Shown in pieces: positions 55,355 through 64,000 of a stretch of 64,000 nucleotides of DNA (the first letter of the stretch is position 1; each line of letters begins with the position of its first letter). The notes beneath the pieces were generated by a model, which did not search any database, had not been told where the DNA came from, and saw nothing but the letters and a program-made list of their open reading frames with translations. Position numbers and translations under genes: made by a program. The DNA is from Tritrichomonas musculus (lineage: Eukaryota > Parabasalia > Tritrichomonadida > Tritrichomonadidae). The stretch covers positions 3,162,001 to 3,226,000 of the forward strand of contig JAPFFF010000004.1 of NCBI GenBank assembly GCA_039105265.1. The letters run 5' to 3'.

Positions 55355-56407
55355 TTATGAAAAATTATCTTGTTCAATGATTGAATGCTCGACCTCTTGA
55401 AGAACCTTATCTATTTCTTTGGTAAACAGATTTGTAATTTTGGTTCTATTAGGAGTAATAATCGGCATATCTGGAACAATCACTTCCCGAAAGTTTTCAA
55501 AATCGTCTGTGTTTTTCTTTACAGGGGTGGCCTGTTTCGCTCTTCTTAACCTTTGAACATGCTCTGTAACACCATTTATATCTGTAACAGCTTTACGAGA
55601 CCCAAAAAAAGGTGATAATTGACTTGTTAATCTGCTGCTATAATTATTACTTTTAATATTATGAGTGGCATTTGTTCTACTGTTTTTAATGCTTTTAGAA
55701 TTTTGAGGAGTGCGATATATACTAGCCATTGATAAATTTTGTGGGAGAGTTGGTTCGATATTTCTTTTCGACATAAACGGTGAATATAATTTAACTCTGA
55801 CTTTATCTGCAATTTCAATTGCTCTATTTGTTTCAGGTGGGTTCAATGGGGATTCAAATGAACTCATTAAATCTTCATATCTCATTGATCGAGAATTCGG
55901 ATCCAAATTTAATCGTGAATTTGATGTTTGATAAAAATTTGTCATTGAAAATGTTTTGCTTTCAGGTGTATGCATATTTTTTGTGATTGGTGAATGAATT
56001 TTTTGATAATCTTTTTCTCCTCCAATGCTAACAGCTACTTCAGATGCTTCAGTTGAATAATTTTCTTCTTCCTCTTCTTCAAATTCAATCTCATCATAAT
56101 CATCAGAAGCGCTTGAAAGTGCAGCAACAATTGAATTCCGAAGTAATGAAAATTCAACTGGCTCTTTAATTTGTTGTTTTGAAATTACTTTACTCCTTCG
56201 ATATTGTTTATACTCGTCATCGTTCATTTCTGCTGTGTAATCATCTATTTCTTTTGATAAGTTTGCTGTTGATTCTTTAACTGTATCAATTTTACCTTTT
56301 ATTTTTGGAGATCGAAAATTTTGAATACGAGCGTTATCTATGATACTTTGCTCTTCCAAATACTTTAACTCTTTCCCAAGTAGAGCATCTTTCCTGAAAG
56401 ATTCCAT
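55355..56407 (-). CDS. Disordered polar orphan protein, 350 residues
   Basis: No family is recognised. The product is largely disordered, with an acidic run (EIEFEEEEEEN, ~108) and many Ser/Thr-Pro sites (SPITKN, TPESK, SPLNPP, SPFMSK, TPQNSK, TPVKKN) that look like proline-directed kinase targets. The C-terminal ~30 residues could be helical (FTKEIDKVLQEVEHSIIEQ). A cell-cycle or cytoskeleton substrate is plausible but unproven. GTTAAAAAAATT sits just before the ATG, in the same arrangement as at 13941. It converges on the Cys-rich gene with an 86-base gap. Confidence 0.65.
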   Translation of the reverse strand: MESFRKDALLGKELKYLEEQSIIDNARIQNFRSPKIKGKIDTVKESTANLSKEIDDYTAEMNDDEYKQYRRSKVISKQQIKEPVEFSLLRNSIVAALSSASDDYDEIEFEEEEEENYSTEASEVAVSIGGEKDYQKIHSPITKNMHTPESKTFSMTNFYQTSNSRLNLDPNSRSMRYEDLMSSFESPLNPPETNRAIEIADKVRVKLYSPFMSKRNIEPTLPQNLSMASIYRTPQNSKSIKNSRTNATHNIKSNNYSSRLTSQLSPFFGSRKAVTDINGVTEHVQRLRRAKQATPVKKNTDDFENFREVIVPDMPIITPNRTKITNLFTKEIDKVLQEVEHSIIEQDNFS

Positions 56408-56693
56408 CTGATCAATTTTTTTAACGTACAGCCTTTACAAGATTCATCTTAATTTATCAAAAGCATTAAATATTCTCCAGCCAAAACAATTTTATACACA
56501 AATTCCTTTTGCAATTTGCTTTGATATTAAAAAAAATTGCATATGTTGTCATACGTTTTCTTAAACATATAATTTTTATTTGAAGTAAGAATATAAGATA
56601 AAAAAAACAAAGAAAGTTATATTGCATAATTATTTTTAACCGTAATTATGATAAATAAACAAAAAATATTAAATATATCAATTCAATGTTACA

Positions 56694-56924
56694 TCAACAT
56701 TCTGAAAGTAGAACGTTAGCTACCCTTTCTCCATCAATAAGTGCATTTCTCCTCTGATAACTTAAATCATGAAGATTGTTAGAAGAAACTACAGAAACTT
56801 TGGTGTGCAAATTGTATGAAGCTGATCTCCTGTCTGATCTAATTTCATTTAAAAATATCTGGCTTATGGATGAACTCTTTTGCTCGTAAGAGAAATCATC
56901 TGTTAAGCTTTCTGTAAATGTCAT
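56694..56924 (-). CDS. Small orphan protein, 76 residues
   Basis: A short minus-strand frame with ATG at 56924 encodes a polar, Ser-rich product (LTDDFSYEQKSSSISQIFLN, then LHDLSYQRRNALIDGERV). It has protein-like composition in otherwise stop-dense spacer. No family, signal or membrane segment is seen. It lies upstream of the gene at 56407 on the same strand. It could be a real small gene or the remnant of a longer one. Confidence 0.4.
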   Translation of the reverse strand: MTFTESLTDDFSYEQKSSSISQIFLNEIRSDRRSASYNLHTKVSVVSSNNLHDLSYQRRNALIDGERVANVLLSEC

Positions 56925-57275
56925 TTTTAAAAATGAAGTGGAATATGATGTTAAAATTTCTGGTTGAATCGAAATTTTTTTAGGTTTTCAAATTTGTTCT
57001 CAAAAATATAATCAAAATCAAAATCTCTTGTTTTGAAAAATTAATTGAATAGTTATTTTTTGAAAAAAATAAGTATTCAAAAATGTAAAGTATTTCTCTC
57101 AAAATTGATTCATAGTCTTTTTTTCATTCAAAAAGTAAAAAACTTTATGTATCAAAAAGTTATGCGACTATATATATTATTTCGATCATTTCCGGAAATA
57201 ATGAGTTTTATTAGACAAATAATCACTAAATAAATTAGAAATAAGTTAAATTACAGATACAAGCAAATCATTTGA
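56925..57275. other. AT-rich spacer, no gene seen
   Basis: This 351-base stretch lies between the small orphan gene and the stop of the armadillo-like gene. A plus-strand frame at 57045-57233 starts on ATG but is lysine/isoleucine-rich junk in composition and lies in spacer. Nothing else is visible. Confidence 0.4.
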
Positions 57276-58892
57276 TTAGAAATTAAATGTCGGTACGTCA
57301 TCATCATCATCATCATAGTCATATTCATATTCATTATCATCGTTAGCATTTACTTCAAAGAATTCATTTATAAATTTAGTGGATGCTTTCGAAATCATTT
57401 TGCTTTCATGATCTTCAAATTCTCGAATTGAGTCTATATTGTCATCAATTTGTTGATAGCATAATTTCAATAAATTTTGATTTTGATTCTTTGCACATTC
57501 AAAAAGCTCTTTTATTGCAATAATGGTTTTATAAGATAAATATTCATCAGCAGAGAGACCAAGAAATTCAGATAATATAAAAATGAACTTCATTTCGATT
57601 AGTTTTAACTTATGGTGAACGCATCCAATTTGAGCGATTGTGTCAAGATAGCCAACAATTTTGGCCTTAACATAGAAACTCGTATTTTGCCAAACATTTA
57701 ATGTAATAGGTAATAGATTGAGTTGAAAAAACGTATCAATCAATGATGGGTCGTTTTGAAGTATAAAATCGATTGCTGATGCAGCACAAGTTGCGATAAA
57801 AGATTTTTCATCTATAAACTGAAGCTTGTTAATAAGCAAATTAAATGGAAATCCTGCGATTTCTTCTCCCTTTTGAGCCACATTTAAAACTAGAAGCATT
57901 AAAAGTTGTGAAATTTGCTTTGAATTCTGTAATTCATTAGATATAAATAAAGGTGCTATCCAGGATGACGGATTTGTTTTTTGAAAAGTTTTTCGCCATA
58001 AATCCTTACTTTTTTCAGTAATACTACAAAGTGCTTTGAGTATAACAATTAACGAATCAATATTAGAAAACTGAATTAGTGAAACCAAAGTTTCGAAGCA
58101 AAATGATATAATTAATGGTTGTATATCATACTTTAATAAAGAAATTATTAGATTCAAAGAAGGAACACAAATATATGTTTGCTGATTTTCTGTATATTTA
58201 ATATAATTGTGCAGTCTAAAAAACCGATAAGATAGAACTGTTTCAAATTCTATATCTTTAATAGATTTTGGAGTATCTTGAGGCTGAATTCCAGGTTCGA
58301 CAAATGGTGTATATATTTCATTACCTAGTTCATCTTTCACTATTGTGTATTCAGTAACTTCAGTTTTATTTTGAGATTCTCCAATTATTAGGTTACTTTG
58401 AAAAACGTTTAAAAATGCTAAATAAAAAAGAACTTTGTAATGATATTCGTCACTGTAAGTAGCTATTTTGCTTAGCGATTTAATAGCTGAGAATCCTATT
58501 AACTGCTTGCCTGAATTGATAGCTTGGATAAGGAAAAAAATGATGTTAAAACGCATCGAGTATGGTATTGTCTGATCGTTCAAGACAAGATTTAAAACAG
58601 TAATAGCATGAATTTGAATCTCTTCATTTGAATTGCTATATAAAAACATCAGAACCTCAATTAATTTAAAAAAATTAACTATTTGAAGCGTAAATTCTGA
58701 GGTTTTATGGTTTTCTAAAGTTTTTAATAATGACAGTATTTTATCTAAATCATGATTCTGCATGCTCAACATTAAATTTTGTAAAGTGATATCAATATCT
58801 TTCTTTGGTGCCATGGTTGATGAATAGTATTCAGAATCAAGCTTTTCTATTGCATTAGAGATAGGCGATATGCCAAATTTATATAAATCCAT
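57276..58892 (-). CDS. Armadillo/HEAT-type helical repeat protein
   Basis: The 538-residue product is built of hydrophobic alpha-helical pairs of about 40 residues, as in ARM/HEAT solenoids. Examples are EEIQIHAITVLNLVLN, QLIGFSAIKSLSKIATYS, FCFETLVSLIQFSNIDSLIV and FYVKAKIVGYLDTIAQIGCV. It ends in an Asp-rich tail (EYDYDDDDDDVPTFNF). The overall size and acidic tail recall importin-alpha, which is also about 530 residues. However, the basic IBB domain and the Trp-Asn ladder are not evident, so I keep it as importin-alpha-like at most. Start ATG at 58892 after AAATCAT. Confidence 0.6.
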   Translation of the reverse strand: MDLYKFGISPISNAIEKLDSEYYSSTMAPKKDIDITLQNLMLSMQNHDLDKILSLLKTLENHKTSEFTLQIVNFFKLIEVLMFLYSNSNEEIQIHAITVLNLVLNDQTIPYSMRFNIIFFLIQAINSGKQLIGFSAIKSLSKIATYSDEYHYKVLFYLAFLNVFQSNLIIGESQNKTEVTEYTIVKDELGNEIYTPFVEPGIQPQDTPKSIKDIEFETVLSYRFFRLHNYIKYTENQQTYICVPSLNLIISLLKYDIQPLIISFCFETLVSLIQFSNIDSLIVILKALCSITEKSKDLWRKTFQKTNPSSWIAPLFISNELQNSKQISQLLMLLVLNVAQKGEEIAGFPFNLLINKLQFIDEKSFIATCAASAIDFILQNDPSLIDTFFQLNLLPITLNVWQNTSFYVKAKIVGYLDTIAQIGCVHHKLKLIEMKFIFILSEFLGLSADEYLSYKTIIAIKELFECAKNQNQNLLKLCYQQIDDNIDSIREFEDHESKMISKASTKFINEFFEVNANDDNEYEYDYDDDDDDVPTFNF

Positions 58893-59218
58893 ATGATTTT
58901 ATGGATTTTAAATATTAAGAAAATATTGAGGTTATTTTTATCGTCATATATTCAATGTTTTTGGTCAATCAATGATTAGAAATTCTAATATCTTAAATTT
59001 AAAATGGAAAAAAGATTTTTAAATTGTAACTATAAAATTAAAAACATCAAAAATTGTCAACCAATCAGTATTTTCTAATAAAAAAAAATTTTGTGTCCAT
59101 ATTTTTAACAAAGTATTTATCTATTAAAAATTTAAGATATTAGAATTTAATTTTATAATTTTCAGAAAAAGTTTATGTGTGAATTGAAAATATTTGACCT
59201 GAACGATTAAAAGATATA

Positions 59219-60742
59219 CCCTGTTTTACAATCAAGGTTCTCAATTTTCCGGGGATGATTTCTGAGTTATTGAAATTTTTTGAATAAAATCTTTCAAATA
59301 TAAATTGTCACCAAAGAATTTTATGTTAAAAAAGGACTTATTATTGTTTTATAATCTTTAATTATCTTATATTATAATCCAAAACATATGAAAACTCCAA
59401 TAAAATACAAAAAATAAGACATGTGAATTAAAAAAACTTCCATGGCCATACTTATTTAGAGGAAACCATCTTTTCTGCTATAGATAAAAGCAAAATTCAA
59501 ACTATATCTCAGAAGCAAACTATTTACAAGGACAAATGGAGATGAGAACATACATCAGAACCAAAAATGATGAAAATCTAGATATTGATCAAAACGAAAC
59601 TTCGGTAAAATGATGATGAAAATTCTAAATAAATGCAAAAGAATATAATTGCCAAGTGAAGAAAGGAACCCGATTAATCACCATGCCTTGAACTTCAGAA
59701 TTTGAAAAATATTTTTTGTTAAGCTTAAGCTTTACTTTCATTTTATTTGCTTTTTTAGCTATTTTATTTCTCCTACTTATGATAAAGGACTCTTTTTTTC
59801 TAATTTTTATTCATCTTTTTCCTTTTTATTATTTGACCTATTTTTACGGTTTTTTGACCTTAACCGCCTTTTTTTTATTCATGAAAAAATGCTTTTTTAC
59901 TCTCAAGTATAAGGAAATCAACGGAAATTAATATATTTTATATAATGTTGTATATATAAATTATAATAAAAAGCATATATAATAAATCTAACTCACTTTT
60001 TTAATATGATTGATTTTATTTTGACACTCTACTAAAATGATCCATTTTTAATATACTTTTAAATGAAAGAGAGGAAAATGCTTTTTGTAAATAACCATAG
60101 TACAAGCTTAATAACTTAAAAAATAGTCTGAAATGGTAAGATTAAAAAATAACAAAAAACATTTTTTGCGAGATAAATGAACATTTATAAAACACATATG
60201 GTTAATAAAAAAATTCTTCGCTTGAAATTAGCAAATACTCAATAGCATTTCTAAAAAAGTTGAAATAAATAAAAATTTTTGAACTTTTTGAATAGCCTTG
60301 ATTGGCTCATTAAATTTTATGTTATACAACGATTTTGTTTCTTTCGTTGATCATGAAAAACTTTAAATGATTAATTCTTTATGCATAATATTTTCAATTA
60401 ATATAAATTATATTTTTTGAAAACTTTAAAAACAAGAAACAGTGATTGTAAAATAATCTTTTATAAATATATATTTTAAAATGACCAGCATCATTTCATG
60501 AATTCCATCAGGTTTTGAGTAAATCTTCTTTATTTGCGAAAAAAACGGAAATAAACGTACAAAAAAAATATTTGTCTCAATTTTTTTTTTTTAATTTGAA
60601 AAAATTGAGAGTAAAAAAAAGAATTGTCATTTTTTTGAATTAAAAAAAAGATTACTACAGAAAAAGTTAACAACAATTCTGAGAATTTCAATACTCAGAA
60701 ATCATTCCCGGAAAATTGAGAACCTTGATTGTAAAAATGGGT
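59219..60742. mobile_element. Non-autonomous TA-inserting DNA element, 1.5 kb
   Basis: About 59 bases at 59219-59277 (opening CCCTGTTTTACAATCAAGG) return in reverse complement at 60685-60742 with roughly 90% identity by eye. The two ends are flanked by TA (59217-59218 and 60743-60744), as expected for a Tc1/mariner-class target duplication. The 1.4-kb interior is very AT-rich and has no transposase. Its longest frame (59716-59931) opens only on TTG and is a hydrophobic artefact. I read it as a MITE-like relic or an element whose interior has eroded. The termini differ from those of the mariner at 35599. Confidence 0.65.
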
Positions 60743-61012
60743 ATGAGTTCAAAACATAAAAAAATTACTTCGTGATTTTTATAAATAAAAAAATAGAAAA
60801 TTGTCAACATACCATAAATATATTCTTAGACTATTTGCTTAAATATCATCTTTATGAATGATATTTATAAACACATGTTTTGTGAAATCACATTAATTTT
60901 TTTTTTAAAAAAAAGAAAATGGGAAAGGAGAAACTTAAAATAGAATAAATCAAGAAAAAAAGATCATAAATATTATTTAATGCATTAAATCAATTACTTG
61001 AAAAATAAGTAA

Positions 61013-61669
61013 TTACATTGGTAGTATTTGACTTGAACCGCTGATTCTGAGTTTAATATATTCATAAATGAAATCGCTATATATAAGTGTTTGTACGATT
61101 CCAGTAATCCATACAACATGAAGAGTTTTTCCTGTATCTGTAACTAATTTATAAATCCAGTTTAATAAATAAAATAGCCTATAGATCGATAGGAAAAATA
61201 CATATTCACGGTTCATAATATCGAATTTTGATGTCCTGGCCATGAGAAATATCTGTGGAATTATTGCAAAGCTTTCTACCCAAAGTGAATAAGCAAACAA
61301 GAAGTAAGAAACATTTTTATATGGCATTGTAAAGAATGCTAGAATAGCACTAAGGATGAAAATATATCTAACTCGAAAAGTGTCGTGTCGATCTTCATAT
61401 GTATAGCGAATTTCAGATGGTCCCCATTTCATTAATATGCAACATGCTAATGAAGAGCTGATAAAGAAAATTTTGAATATGATGTTATAAACTGGCGGAT
61501 CGAAAAAGTCTGGGTTAATATATCGTGCGAGGAAAACTATTAAATATGCGAGTTGTGTTTTTAAAGACACTCCTGAGCAGGACCGTTTTGAAAACATTTT
61601 ATAAAGGAGAATGAGAACAGAAATTAAATGAGAAAAATCTGCAAGATAGCGAAAGATATTCCACACCAT
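61013..61669 (-). CDS. ERD2: KDEL/HDEL receptor (ERD2)
   Basis: The 218-residue protein has seven membrane helices and starts with the family opening MVWNIFRYLADFSHLISVLI. It has SCSGVSLKTQLAYLIVFLARY, which matches the family's GISxKxQxLxxxVFxTRY, and a later ESFAIIPQIFLMARTSKFD and EYVFFLSIYRLFYLLNWIY, all in the right order. It retrieves ER-resident proteins carrying C-terminal KDEL-like signals from the Golgi. Length fits the usual 212-220. Start ATG at 61669. It works with Rab1-dependent traffic, which is general knowledge, not from linkage. Confidence 0.95.
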   Translation of the reverse strand: MVWNIFRYLADFSHLISVLILLYKMFSKRSCSGVSLKTQLAYLIVFLARYINPDFFDPPVYNIIFKIFFISSSLACCILMKWGPSEIRYTYEDRHDTFRVRYIFILSAILAFFTMPYKNVSYFLFAYSLWVESFAIIPQIFLMARTSKFDIMNREYVFFLSIYRLFYLLNWIYKLVTDTGKTLHVVWITGIVQTLIYSDFIYEYIKLRISGSSQILPM

Positions 61670-62028
61670 TTTTTTTGAATAATTTCACTTCGTTTGGTCA
61701 AAAAAAATGATAATCATTTAAATGTTGATCGTTTTAATATTTATCAAATTCTCTAAAAAATCCTTGTGATATAAAAGCAAAAAGCATAATTATGATTATT
61801 ATAATCACAGATATAAATAATATTAAAAATGTACTATCTTTTTTGCAGCAATTTTCTCGAATCAATATAGATTAATAACTTAATATTAGTCTTATATTAT
61901 AGTTTTCAAATAAAATAATCATTTTTATCTTTTGTATGAATAGCTTTTTTTCTAATTTTGAGTTTGGATCTTGGAATGTTAAGAGTTGTATTTCTGAATA
62001 AAGATTTAACAACTATTCAAAAAATTGA
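61670..62028. promoter_or_regulatory. Divergent spacer between KDEL receptor and TM2 gene
   Basis: This 359-base stretch serves as promoter for both divergent genes. TTCAAAAAAAATG (reverse strand) at the KDEL receptor start and ACTATTCAAAAAATTGAATG at the TM2 start have the same TTCAAAAAA word next to the ATG. GCATAATTATGATTATTATAATCAC at 61785 includes a short palindrome. No gene is seen. Confidence 0.4.
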
Positions 62029-62535
62029 ATGAGAAGACCAAATAGTGTTTCAAAATTTCATATGATATTATTATGCTTTTTATTTGCACATTCTATTTCT
62101 TTGAAATGCTTTGAGGTTTATGAATGGCAGTACACTTGCAATGAACCAAATTTGACAGATATTCAATGGAAAAAGGATCATTGTTATGAGAATAATACTT
62201 GGCTTCAAGAATGTGAAGTATACGATATAGTTCCTTGCGATGGGAATCGAACATTTACTAGAGCGAAATGGTGTCCTAATACTAATGGACTGAAATATAA
62301 CACAGCTGTTCTTCTTTCATTTTTTTTCGGAATGTTTGGAATTGACAGATTTTATTTAGGCTATACATCAGTTGGATTTATGAAATTCTTCACAGGTGGT
62401 TTCTTTTTAATAGGATATTTACTTGATTGTATTTTGATTACTTGCCAAATCGTAAGACCAGCAAATAATTCTGGATATGCAGCTTCTGAACCATTTCCAT
62501 TATTAACAAAGCATCCTCACCGAGATATATTTTAA
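62029..62535 (+). CDS. TM2-domain protein, TM2D1-like
   Basis: The 168-residue product has a signal peptide (hydrophobic FHMILLCFLFAHSISLKC, ~10-27). A lumenal Cys-rich region with sequons (NNT, NRT) follows, then a TM2 domain at ~88-140 that reads FGMFGIDRFYLGYTSVGFMKFF and FLIGYLLDCILITCQIVRPA. The DRFYLG motif and a second helix with DxxLI are the family signature, and the QIVxPxNxSxY tail resembles TM2D1. TM2D proteins are conserved endosomal or surface membrane proteins linked to phagocytosis and Notch processing in animals. Role here is unknown. Start ATG at 62029. Confidence 0.88.
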   Translation: MRRPNSVSKFHMILLCFLFAHSISLKCFEVYEWQYTCNEPNLTDIQWKKDHCYENNTWLQECEVYDIVPCDGNRTFTRAKWCPNTNGLKYNTAVLLSFFFGMFGIDRFYLGYTSVGFMKFFTGGFFLIGYLLDCILITCQIVRPANNSGYAASEPFPLLTKHPHRDIF

Positions 62536-62948
62536 TTCATTTCTTTTTCTTTGTACAATGTGTTTTTATAAAATATTATTTTAATAATAAGACTTTTCAT
62601 AAAAGGGAAAGGATAATTTGCATATGTATATGCATATAAAAAACGAATAAATACGAAATTATATTTTCTATTTTTGATCTGAAATATTAGAGTTTTTTTC
62701 CTAAAAAATGGAATGTGCAATATAATTGAATATAAGTATAACTTAATTACTTATTTCAAATATAATACTTCAATAAAATGAATAAATAAAAAGAAAATCA
62801 AATTGAGATCATGTGTAATTAATGAAATAATTCTATAAAAATATAAATATCATATACAACTAATCAATTCTTTATAAATTTTTCTAATATATATATATAT
62901 ATTGAAAAGATACCTAAAAAACATTTAAAATATTCTAATAAAAACAAA
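62536..62948. other. Convergent spacer with TA microsatellite
   Basis: This 413-base stretch lies between the TM2 stop and the stop of the ubiquitin-like gene. It has a (TA)n run at 62888-62904 and TGCATATGTATATGCATAT at 62619, a near-palindrome. No gene is seen. Confidence 0.4.
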
Positions 62949-63956
62949 TTAAGAAGGACACAAATATGCATCAATAATTATATTTGGCTTGATTTTATAT
63001 TGACCTAGTGTGTATTTTTCCCTAAGAATTATTCCGTAGCACATAAGTCTTAATGAACAAGACGAAACTTGTTCATCAATATTTAATAATAACTGAATCA
63101 GTGAAGTAAGATGCCTAACAGACATTTCTGGATAAACAGGCAAATAGAAAAAGTCGTTGAAAACCGTTTTTATAGTAATAAAAAAAGAATTTGCTCGCCT
63201 TTCACATAAAATAAACTTTGTTTCTTGACAATGCTCAATCTGAGACATTTTCGTGTTTTGATCAAACAAAAGAATAGGAATATAGACGTTAACTTTTTCG
63301 CCATATTTTACATTATTGCGCTGCCTTGCAATTTCGGCAATATCTGTGACATAAGTTTGTGGCGATATAAATTGTTGTATATCTAAGAAAGGTGTTTTTA
63401 ATTTAATTGGAATATTCTCATAGAAGCCTTGCTTCTTGCATGTAATAACTGAAAAGTAAGCAATTGAAAGTTCATTCATCGTAGCTTTATCATTCAATAC
63501 TTCATTGTTATATATAAGACATATATTAGTAACAGGAATTCCCATAACATCGCGTATTTGCATTTTTAGATTCAGAACATCTTGATCGTCTTTAACATCA
63601 AAATAGTAAATAATTCCAGTTTCAAATTCTACACCATAAACAGGATCATCTTTCGTACGAAGCTGAACAGAAAAAACTTTGTTTTTTGATAGGTTACCGA
63701 TTCGTTCTTGAAATTCTTTGATAATCATTTGATGATTGTATATTAAAACTTGCCTGTTTACATGGAGTTTTATTTTGGATTGAATTGACTTCTTCAATTC
63801 ATATATTATGCTTTTTGATCTAATTGAAAGTCCAAGACTACCAAATAATCGTTCAACAACAACCATGACATCACCTGATGTCAATTTACTTTCTTTAACT
63901 TCAATAATTGCGTTATTAATAAGATTATAATCTTTTATTTTTTTGTCATCAACCAT
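62949..63956 (-). CDS. Protein with several ubiquitin-like folds
   Basis: The 335-residue product has at least three ubiquitin-like units. Unit one (~30-100) has IIYELKKSIQSKIKLHVNRQ and VLIYNHQMI. Unit two (~105-175) has DVLNLKMQIRDVMGIPVTNI, CLIYNNEVLNDKATMNEL, the pattern of ubiquitin's LKxxIxxxxGIPxxxxxLIxxxxxLxDxxTLxxxxI. Unit three (~255-335) has SVRHLTSLIQLLLNIDEQ and GIILREKYTLGQYKI. Another degenerate unit may lie at ~180-250. No unit ends in a Gly-Gly tail for conjugation, so it should act as a fixed binding scaffold for the proteasome or ubiquitin machinery. Start ATG at 63956. The fold call is good; the specific family is not known. Confidence 0.7.
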   Translation of the reverse strand: MVDDKKIKDYNLINNAIIEVKESKLTSGDVMVVVERLFGSLGLSIRSKSIIYELKKSIQSKIKLHVNRQVLIYNHQMIIKEFQERIGNLSKNKVFSVQLRTKDDPVYGVEFETGIIYYFDVKDDQDVLNLKMQIRDVMGIPVTNICLIYNNEVLNDKATMNELSIAYFSVITCKKQGFYENIPIKLKTPFLDIQQFISPQTYVTDIAEIARQRNNVKYGEKVNVYIPILLFDQNTKMSQIEHCQETKFILCERRANSFFITIKTVFNDFFYLPVYPEMSVRHLTSLIQLLLNIDEQVSSCSLRLMCYGIILREKYTLGQYKIKPNIIIDAYLCPS

Positions 63957-64000
63957 TATATTGTTTTGTAATGTTAATAGAATAGCAGACGGATCGCTAA

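Noticed and set aside
57276-58892. Calling the armadillo-like gene importin-alpha outright
   Set aside because: Size and acidic tail fit, but the IBB domain and the Trp/Asn ladder residues are not evident.
59716-59931. 71-codon strongly hydrophobic frame inside the 59-kb element
   Set aside because: It opens on TTG and its Phe/Leu content follows from T-rich DNA, so it is not evidence for a membrane protein gene.
1-64000. Spliceosomal introns with the trichomonad GTATGT ... ACTAACACACAG signal
   Set aside because: I found no such paired signal by eye; genes read through uninterrupted. A motif scan would be needed to exclude rare cases.

Overview
The window reads as nuclear DNA of a low-GC, intron-poor protist, most likely a parabasalid (Trichomonas/Tritrichomonas type). 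I infer this from long uninterrupted genes using the standard code, very AT-rich spacers, ankyrin and coiled-coil proteins, a mariner relic, TCA-type initiator-like motifs directly before many start codons, and an LZTFL1 (BBS17) homologue, which fits a flagellate. No tRNA, rRNA, CRISPR array or clear spliceosomal intron was seen. The species is inference.

Layout. 1-4 kb: 3' part of an ankyrin protein, a decayed Rab gene, an orphan gene and LZTFL1. 4-8 kb: the most unusual locus, a SOX/MATA-type HMG-box gene lying between two essentially identical 359-bp inverted repeats, next to a fossil reading frame. 8-14 kb: a propeller/solenoid protein that resembles Nup160/Nup120, a Nup35/Nup53 homologue, and a one-pass membrane coiled-coil protein. 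14-21 kb: three low-complexity proteins (acidic Ser/Asn-rich, a possible calponin-homology protein, a C2-like Pro/Gln-rich protein). 21-33 kb: a 2880-residue BEACH-WD40-zinc-finger protein, divergent from a 1081-residue protein built from repeated aromatic GF motifs. 33-36.8 kb: a gene graveyard holding a decayed unknown gene and an internally deleted mariner. 37-44 kb: HIRA, ribosomal protein uS12 (RPS23), Rab1, an SGT1-like cochaperone and an SLC35F6-like transporter. 44-59 kb: an RCC1 protein with extra beta-rich modules, two coiled-coil proteins, three orphan genes and an armadillo-like protein. 59-60.7 kb: a 1.5-kb element with terminal inverted repeats and a TA target duplication. 61-64 kb: KDEL receptor, a TM2-domain protein and a protein with several ubiquitin-like folds.

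Genes are single transcription units in mixed orientation with no operons. Several serve membrane traffic (Rab1, KDEL receptor, BEACH protein) or the nuclear pore and chromatin (Nup35, Nup160-like, HIRA, HMG box), but this scatter is normal for a eukaryotic contig and I do not read it as a cluster. The best candidate for something undescribed is the HMG-box gene in its inverted-repeat cassette, whose arms could allow inversion or may mark a recent foldback-type mobile event.
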